Source: Pseudomonadota bacterium (GTDB taxonomy: Bacteria > Pseudomonadota > Gammaproteobacteria > Acidiferrobacterales > Acidiferrobacteraceae). From it: DNA of 5,545 bases. The DNA lies in contig JAJYPQ010000300.1 of NCBI GenBank assembly GCA_021795255.1, positions 1 through 5,545 on the forward strand, written 5' to 3'. Below the pieces are notes generated by a model. The model saw only the letters and a program-made list of their open reading frames with translations. It made no database searches and was not told where the DNA came from. Position 1 is the first letter of the stretch; every line of letters starts with the position of its first letter. Both the position numbers and the translations under genes were made by a program. Below are positions 5,438-5,545 of this stretch, piece after piece.

Positions 5438-5545
5438 TTAGGATCGGTCGCGCGACCCTAACCGTATCCCGGCTCCCACTGCCGCCGCCGCCAAGGCCTC
5501 GAGTTCGTAGCGCGCGAAATGGAGGGCGAACCCGGCAAAGGCCCG
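5438..5545 (-). CDS. 3' end of an unidentified ORF, running off the right edge
   Basis: The minus-strand frame entering from the right edge is open for 35 codons and ends at a TAA at 5438-5440. The tail reads RAFAGFALHFARYELEALAA followed by AAVGAGIRLGSRDRS. The first part looks like a charged helix, and the Ala/Gly-rich part could be a short hydrophobic helix. The stop lies 49 bases upstream of the lysozyme ATG on the same strand, so the two may be co-transcribed as part of a phage lysis or tail module. I do not recognise the family, and 35 residues are too few to be sure that it is coding. Confidence 0.4.
   Translation of the reverse strand, partial: RAFAGFALHFARYELEALAAAAVGAGIRLGSRDRS
5446..5457. 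repeat. Perfect 12-bp palindrome
   Basis: GGTCGCGCGACC equals its own reverse complement. It lies within the last codons of the partial minus-strand ORF, just before its stop. A nearby imperfect palindrome, ATCCTTAGGAT (5434-5444), spans the stop codon. With the repeat at 5399-5427 this makes a cluster of dyad symmetry over about 60 bases. It could be a protein-binding site or chance in GC-rich DNA. Confidence 0.35.

Noticed and set aside
1..5545. A new defence system, CRISPR array, insertion sequence or RNA gene
   Set aside because: No repeat array, transposase, terminal inverted repeats, reverse transcriptase, nuclease or tRNA/rRNA-like segment could be found; the clear genes belong to well-known families.

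Overview
This GC-rich, tightly packed bacterial window looks like the chromosome of a proteobacterium. I infer a gammaproteobacterium from the style of the proteins and the lysozyme type; the species cannot be read from the sequence. No RNA genes, CRISPR array, complete mobile element or clearly new defence or metabolic system was found.

Left part (1-936): mostly decayed or non-coding DNA. Minus-strand positions 1-434 encode the C-terminal end of a right-handed beta-helix (choice-of-anchor Q-like) surface or secreted protein. The frame is closed upstream by a TGA, with a possible frameshifted remnant beyond it, so it looks like a gene relic. Positions 435-936 contain no gene I recognise: only a weak minus-strand ORF (558-860), two mutually exclusive short hairpins (537-559), and the promoter of the next gene.

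Central part (937-4897): four plus-strand genes form what is very probably one operon. They are an alpha/beta-hydrolase carboxylesterase (937-1641), agmatine deiminase AguA (1672-2745), N-carbamoylputrescine amidohydrolase AguB (2742-3620) and an RsmB/NOP-family rRNA cytosine-C5 methyltransferase (3620-4897). AguA and AguB act consecutively, taking agmatine to N-carbamoylputrescine and then to putrescine. Their genes overlap by ATGA, and the methyltransferase gene overlaps aguB by one base (TGATG). A perfect TATAAT sits seven bases before the esterase ATG, predicting a leaderless or nearly leaderless operon mRNA.

Right part (4898-5545): a minus-strand phage-type lysozyme (GH24 endolysin, Glu-Cys-Thr triad) converges on the methyltransferase gene with only 20 bp between them. 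Upstream of it lies the 3' end of another minus-strand ORF that runs off the window. This is probably the edge of a prophage or a domesticated lysis gene. Inverted repeats lie between these two genes, directly next to the lysozyme ribosome binding site.
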